DNA from: Liolophura sinensis | Taxonomy: Eukaryota > Mollusca > Polyplacophora > Chitonida > Chitonidae | DNA length: 64,000 nt | Reading direction: 5' to 3' | Assembly: GCF_032854445.1 (NCBI RefSeq) | Contig: NC_088306.1 | Span: 3,220,373 to 3,284,372 of the forward strand | In this document: positions 58,386-64,000 of the stretch, in pieces | How positions within the stretch are numbered: the stretch's first letter is position 1 | Layout: each line of letters begins with the position of its first letter | Made by a program: the position numbers and the translations under genes | Notes under the pieces: generated by a model | Seen by the model: the letters and a program-made list of their open reading frames with translations, nothing else | Databases searched by the model: none | Told to the model about the DNA's origin: nothing

Positions 58386-58735
58386 TGAGTGAGTGAGTGC
58401 TTTAACGTCGTACTTAACAATATTTCAGTCATTTTACGACGAAGGAATCCTTAGAGTGCATGTACGTGTAATGGGGCTCCTTGTTGCAGGGATGGATTTT
58501 CACCGCTCCTTTATCTAGTGCTACTTCACTGAGACGACTTACCGAAGGCTGGTAAGTGGCCTCACCTGAGACATTATACTGATACGGGTCAACTTGTCGT
58601 TGCACTATCCCCTTCATGCTGAACGCCAAGCGAGGAAGTTACAACTTCATTTTTTAAGGTGTGACACGGTTTAGGATTGACCCTGCGTCTACTAGCGGAC
58701 GCTCTATCAGTTGTGCTAGCGGGGCGTCGAGTATC
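58386..58735 (-). repeat. SINE family 2, full-length reference copy
   Basis: (GAGT)3 tail, 'gctttaacgtcgtacttaac', 'ttaccgaaggctggtaagtg', 'aacgccaagcgaggaagtta'. The far end on the minus strand reads as a tRNA-like head with A box 'tagcacaactgatagagcg' and B box 'gcagggtcaatcctaaacc'. About 350 bp; it defines the family as tRNA-derived with a CACT tail. Confidence 0.92.
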
Positions 58736-58739
58736 AATG

Positions 58740-59010
58740 ACAGTCTTAATGTAAAGTAAGATGGGAAAAATGTGATATGCTACGGCTGCCTAAAGTCCCA
58801 GATTACATCAGGAATTGATAATAAATGGAGCAAAAGTATAGATACTCAAAAGAAAAAGGCTCAAAAGTCGCAGTTTTAATATTTTCAAAATTTAGTAACA
58901 ATTTGACTCAAAATTTTGATTAAAACACAACTGATTAAATTCTGCAAATGCTTCTGCGAATTACGAATGTAACAGCGAAGTTTACTTGCTTGTGAACGCA
59001 AAAAAATTTT
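58740..59010. other. Nothing recognised
   Basis: AT-rich spacer. Confidence 0.4.
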
Positions 59011-59014
59011 TTTT

Positions 59015-59285
59015 TTTTTACGTTGTTTAACGGTTTGTTTGTGTTGAACGTTGGTTTGGAATTGGTCTTGCGATTACTGACCCGGAACATTTACTATGGT
59101 TGGCGTCTGGTACACGGATGTCTGCATGGACGTCAAGATTCTTGCCTATCGACCGGTGAGATCACAGGTTCAAATTCAGCTCACATTTGTGTTATACCTT
59201 GGCTTCTTGTTAGCTAGCCTTTCTCTGGACTATGTCACATTTCCTGCGGCAATAAACCTGACAGTCACATCATAAAAAAATTCTT
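59015..59285 (+). repeat. tRNA-derived SINE, other family
   Basis: 'gatcacaggttcaaattcag' (B-box-like) and a body ending 'aataaacctgacagtcacat' with an A-rich tail. Resembles the element at 44686. Confidence 0.4.
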
Positions 59286-59589
59286 AAGAATTATTAAGTA
59301 ATTAATTATTTGTACTAAGTACTAATCAGATTTTTGGTATCAGTGTCACTTTCCACAAGAATATGACGTGGGGATGTTTGTGTTTCCTAACACGGCGTAC
59401 GAGTACATGAGAGGTACCGTTATGCAATTTACGGTGCATGTTTGAAATTTCAATTAGTTTATAATACAGTAAAAAGCAATAATGAAAACATAAGTATATT
59501 CTTATTTTAGAAGGACTGGCCATAAGTAGCCGGTGGCTAGTGTTAAGTTGTTAATCAAGATTTAATGAAGAGTTGGAGAATTGAGATTT

Positions 59590-59735
59590 GATCTATTGAT
59601 TTACTTGTTTGGTGTTTTACGTCGCACTCAAGAATATTTCACTTATACGACAGCATTATGGTGGGAGAAAACCAGGCAGAACCCGGGGGAAACCCACGAT
59701 CATCCGCAGGTTGCTGGAAGACCTTCCCATTAGTA
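59590..59735 (-). repeat. SINE family 1, 5' truncated
   Basis: 'ggtgttttacgtcgcactca', 'cattatggtgggagaaaacc', 'gatcatccgcaggttgctgg'. Confidence 0.9.
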
Positions 59736-59739
59736 CGCT

Positions 59740-60635
59740 GGGATTTGGGACATGGAGCTAAAAATGCATGTGATAAAATCCAACTCTGTATCAGATACAC
59801 GTTAGTATATGTATTTAACTTGATATGAGTGTAAATTATTCGCTATAATTACGACACTAGTGCAATCGGTCATTGTCGTGATGTCCTTGCACCGCAGAGG
59901 TCTTCCGCAGATTAGTGGTGGAGCGAGGCATAGTGAAATGCGCACGCACGTCTTGTATGCGTGACCATATTCTGAGCGGACATCAAAACCACAGCTTTAC
60001 GGTGCTGTATTTACATCCACGGAGTGTTATTCCATGACTATGCCCGCACACATCCGTATTTAACATCTGTTCGTTTGGTAAGATAGCCCTTATAAACGTG
60101 AAGAAATATAGGCTTCAATAAATAGTAACTTACCTCACTTTAGCCACAGAATATATTTGCCTATTTCAACGGATTGTTAGCCTTTCCTTCGGACAAAGAG
60201 CATGGAGGTTTTGTCGTCGCTGCTTCGCCCTGCGCAAGGCGGAAAGACTGAGCCGAGCGGCGCACAGCCTTCACACAGCTCGTGGATCGATACGCTTTAT
60301 TCAGTGTCGTCGCTACTCTGCACTCGGAACTGTAATTTGAGTCCGTCACTTTAAAAACATGGGACATGTACTCGTTCTACGATGGTCCGTTAGGGGCATT
60401 CGAATTATTTTCTAATTTTCTCATAGTTTCCACACATTCATAGGCTGTTATAATTTGAAACTTTTCATCCTTTGGAACAAGTTTGGCAGTGTTTCCAAGC
60501 GAAAACAAATTAGAAAGAATTGATAATTCACTTATAATCTTATTAAAATTATAATATTATTATTTTGCTTATAATAAAAAATACAACTTTTATATATACC
60601 TAAAAAAAAAGCAAAAAACAAAACAAAACAGAATT
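59740..60635. other. Intergenic, nothing recognised
   Basis: No exon or repeat supported. The minus ORF 60161-60367 has no similarity. Confidence 0.4.
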
Positions 60636-60639
60636 ATAC

Positions 60640-60850
60640 GGTTTCTCAGAGATGTAGCGGTTTAATCCGTGGTGAAAAGTTTTCTCTGCGAAGCAAACAA
60701 TTCGCACCGGGAAGAAAACCGTTCGATCCATCGTGAAGAAACTATTTACACCGTGGAGGAACTTATTTACTATCATAACTATAGGCGACGAAAACGATCA
60801 CAGCGAAAAAGAAGAAGCTGTTCACGCCGCTACGAAAATGTGTATAAAGG
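60640..60850. repeat. Degenerate ~30-bp repeat
   Basis: Successive blocks such as 'ttcgcaccgggaagaaaacc', 'gttcgatccatcgtgaagaa' and 'tttacaccgtggaggaac' share a phase of about 30 bp. The plus ORF 60669-60923 (Arg-rich) runs through it and is probably spurious. Confidence 0.45.
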
Positions 60851-61176
60851 GGAGAGAATCTTTAATGCGCTTTGTAATAAGGACAATTCAGTAAATTCAG
60901 TTGGCATTAACGGGTCACCGTAGCCTACCTCCGCCTTATAATAACAATTAAAATCGCGCAGCGGCGAGAATCATAATCGACGGTTCAGTTTACATCGTAA
61001 TAAATTTCACCAAAAAGTTTACAATCAGTGCGAGCTTGGAAGTATAAACAGATTTGAAAATGTTGTTTATCTATAATGTTATTATGAGCTCAAAACCGAT
61101 CCGATGCTTCTTCTCGTTAAATTTAATAATCTGAAGAAGGCAGAAACTTTGTTTCTACTCCTCACAAAATATATAC

Positions 61177-61447
61177 TGAGACGATCAAACGACTCATACC
61201 ATGCAACGATCACACGAGTCACATCATGGGACGATCAAACGACACATCATACAACTATCAAACGACTCAGACCATGCGACGATCAAACGACTCACATCAT
61301 TGGACGACCAAACGACTCAGATCATGCGACGATCAAACGACTCAGATCATGCGACGATCATACGACTCACACTATGCGACTGTCAAACGACAGTACCATG
61401 CTACGATCAAATGACTCACGTCATGCGACCATCGACGACTCACACCA
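61177..61447. repeat. 25-bp minisatellite, ~10 copies
   Basis: Core 'acgatcaaacgactcagatc' plus 'atgcg'. It gives three overlapping spurious ORFs (LRSCDDQTT/RSNDSDHATI-type). Confidence 0.92.
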
Positions 61448-61644
61448 TGTCTGCAAACACGTATACTGCCAATTCTGCATGTCCAATCACTGTATATTCC
61501 ATAACAAATACAATCTGTAAGAAATGGTCATGTGTGAAAGTTTAATACTTTCTCATTCTCTCATATCATGTATGTTAAACATTCAGCCCTAGAGCAACGA
61601 ATCATCACAAATGTGATTGTGTAGCTAGCGATTTTAAAGATGTA

Positions 61645-61800
61645 TCAGATTTATTTATTTATTTATTTATTTATTATTTATCTATCTGAATGGTGTTTTA
61701 CGCCGTATTCAATAATAATTCACTTATACGACGGCGGCCAGCATTATTGTGGGAGGAAACCGGGCACAGCCCGGGAGGGGAAGCCAGCATGAACAAAGTG
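61645..61800 (-). repeat. SINE family 1, internally deleted
   Basis: (ATTT)n tail, 'gtgttttacgccgtattcaa', 'ggccagcattattgtgggag', then 'gcccgggaggggaagccagc': the block between the GC-rich stem and the B-box side is deleted. Confidence 0.88.
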
Positions 61801-62505
61801 TATTTCACACGTACACAATCGTCCATGTCATTGCAATGAATCTGTCCGGTTGGTGTAGCATTGCCTTTAAATCCTTCTGGCCTTTAAGAATGCTGGGTTG
61901 CAGCACTTGCTGGAGGTATGCATAAATGGATGGATGGATGAGCCTAAGGAAAGATAAGAGCAAGGAATGAACTTAATTGATTGACTTCATCTGACTGTTC
62001 GCATGGTTGTTTGATGGATTATTAGATTATTAGAGTTTTTGCTAGAAAGAGTATTTTGGTTGAACTTCCAGAGGTTGAAATGTCAGTTGAAGGTAAAAGA
62101 TTTGAGGCGATCACGTTGACACATTTTATCAGTTAAACTATCAGCAAGATCAAGAACTTTGACACATTGTATCAGTTAAACTATCTGCAAGATCAAGAAC
62201 TTCGACATAAATCTTTGGCACAGGATAGAATTAAACAGAGATAAAACTTGATATTGATGGAGGTGGCAAAAACCAAACAACAGGTTGATCTCCCATCCCT
62301 CATAAATACCCTTAAAGATGCTGCTCACTGTATTGTAGAGTTTAAAGGCAAAGGAAATACTAAAACGAAGTATGTCTCAGATGAAAGACCATTCAACACG
62401 ATTTAATTTTTAGAATGTTTCCAAACGAGTTAAACGCATTCAGGACATTGGATTTTATGGTGGCCTGTTGGTTATCAATAAGGTCACATTCATGTTTTGG
62501 CTTAT
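61801..62505. other. Intergenic with a short local duplication
   Basis: 'tgacacattttatcagttaa' (about 62118) and 'tgacacattgtatcagttaa' (about 62160) head a ~42-bp segment present twice. Nothing else recognised. Confidence 0.5.
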
Positions 62506-62509
62506 GATA

Positions 62510-62745
62510 GCTTTCTCTCCGGCCGTACGTGGAAAGGTCTGGCAGCAACCTGTGAATGGTCGTGGGTCTCCCAAGGGCTCTGCCCGGTTTCCTCCCACCA
62601 TAATGCTGGCCGCCGTCGTATAAGTGAAATATTCTTGAGTACGCCGTTTCTCTCCCACCATAATGCTGGCCACCGTTGTATAAGTGAAATATTCTTGAGT
62701 ACGCCGTAACACACCAATGAAATAATTAAACAATAAACAAGTTTT
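62510..62745 (+). repeat. SINE family 1 with duplicated 3' domain
   Basis: A normal copy ('cctgtgaatggtcgtgggtc', 'ggtttcctcccaccataatg') whose last ~62 bp ('cccaccataatgctggcc' to 'cttgagtacgccgt') is repeated in tandem before the tail. Confidence 0.92.
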
Positions 62746-63684
62746 ATTTTTGCTTGAAACAGTTTGTTTCACGGTTCATTCGGTGAATGCATTCTTAGGT
62801 GTATATTTATACATTTCGAATGATGAAATTTGCAGTCTGTGTATTAAATGGCCACAAATGATGTGGCCAGGAAAGACCACCGTAGAATCCAGAGTTTCTA
62901 CTGCCTTTTTCTATAGGCTGTGGAAGTTATATGACTAGATGTACTTTTCATGACAACGTTTAACGGTCGTTCGTCTGAGATATACTTAACGTTAGTGTTT
63001 GTTTGCCGTTAAGCAAAAAAAAAACATGAGTGCAAATTATTTTAGAATTGTCCTAATAATTACCTTTCACAAAATATCAGCTTTGTTTGTGCACACTTTA
63101 CCTTTCAAAATAGGCAATAAAGTTACTAAAATTAAAAAACGGGTATCACTACATATCATTATAAGTTTTTCGAAACTGTAGAATAGTTTTAACACTGTGA
63201 ATACTAAATGTACGAGCCTGATAATTCAGAAAACTGGATATAATTAACAAATATGGATTTGGGCCAAAAATATCAGATGTAACCTCTTTAAAACAGCTAT
63301 CTTCGCTCACACCAGTTTAGACAGTTTAAAGTTTTCGATAAATTCTTTTCGCTAATTCTTTTATTCTTTACAAATGATTTTATTTTATATATGCTTGTAT
63401 ACAAACATATTTAGTTATTCATATCTGTATACACTAACACACGCTTATGTAATATTAAAGTGAGATACAGGCATTCTCAATGCTATTCAATTTAATTTGA
63501 CACAAGAAGCAGATGTAATCCACTGATGATTGATGTATTAGGAACATTGCATTAATATGCAGACGGTAGTGTTTATTGGTGGGGGGACCCAGAATAAATC
63601 CTGCCCCGCCCTTTATGAGATAAGTAACACAAACCTCTTGATATAAAGCCATTTTCATGAATAAAATACCTTTTATCTTAACAA
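62746..63684. other. Intergenic, nothing recognised
   Basis: AT-rich, no exon or repeat supported. Confidence 0.4.
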
Positions 63685-63860
63685 TAATAATAATAATGTT
63701 TCATCATCATAGTTATCATCATTATCATTAGTATTATTGTTCTTTTTCTTGTTGCCATTGCTATTATCATCATCATTATCACCATCATCATCATCATCAT
63801 CATTACTGTCATCGCCGTCGTCGTCGTCACCATCATCACCATCATAATCATCATTAAACT
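63685..63860. repeat. ATC/AAT trinucleotide microsatellite
   Basis: Imperfect ATC-rich tract. The minus ORF through it (Asp/Asn runs) is not considered coding. Confidence 0.9.
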
Positions 63861-64000
63861 TAGTCACCCAGTATAAGGCCGGTACATTTACCATATGTTT
63901 CTACGCAAGGTTACACATATGCCGTGAGAAGCATACTATACATACATGCCACATAATGCTTTATATATCCCCTCTATGTCCTTGGTACAAAGTTGTGAAG

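Noticed and set aside
63673..63894. Asp/Asn-rich 73-codon ORF
   Set aside because: Encoded by an ATC microsatellite.

Overview
This window looks like a stretch of animal (metazoan) nuclear genome: AT-rich, intron-rich, with GT-AG introns. It carries many tRNA-derived SINEs and an unusually dense set of minisatellites. The SINE types (3' bodies ending in a 'gtacggcgtaaaacaccaa' or 'gtacgacgttaaac' motif) and the protein families present suggest a lophotrochozoan, most likely a mollusc and perhaps a bivalve. That attribution is from memory and was not tested by a search.

Four protein-coding loci can be supported; nearly all long ORFs elsewhere are repeats. (1) Plus strand, 5125-30459: a small NTF2-like/DUF4440 protein built from four exons. 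Its first exon has two good donors 69 nt apart, so splice choice would add or remove a signal peptide without changing frame. (2) Minus strand, 9591-23764: a cluster of BK-channel beta-subunit-like (KCNMB-like) exons lying inside the ~21 kb first intron of gene 1. One complete two-exon gene sits at 9591-11645. Upstream of it are three separate first exons (about 23.6, 21.4 and 19.4 kb), but only one visible second exon (15974-16225) to serve them. (3) Minus strand, 30848-40380: a six-exon gene for a secreted 415-residue protein with a signal peptide, two C-type-lectin-like domains and a C-terminal PAN/apple-like domain; all splice phases agree. (4) Minus strand, 45549-52371: a five-exon SLC16/monocarboxylate-transporter-like gene with a +1 frameshift in an A6/T6 run in exon 2, which is either a pseudogene or a sequence error.

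Genes 1 and 3 converge, with stop codons 388 bp apart and a SINE between them. That SINE starts at the lectin stop codon and supplies AATAAA motifs on its strand. The remaining sequence is repeats: at least three tRNA-SINE families sharing related 3' ends, a palindromic MITE-like element, two other dispersed repeats, and more than fifteen tandem arrays. One array (34.9-35.7 kb) is an amplified piece of the SINE core. Another is a 1.66 kb, 34-bp-unit array inside a lectin intron. No bacterial features, CRISPR arrays or bona fide tRNA/rRNA genes were found.
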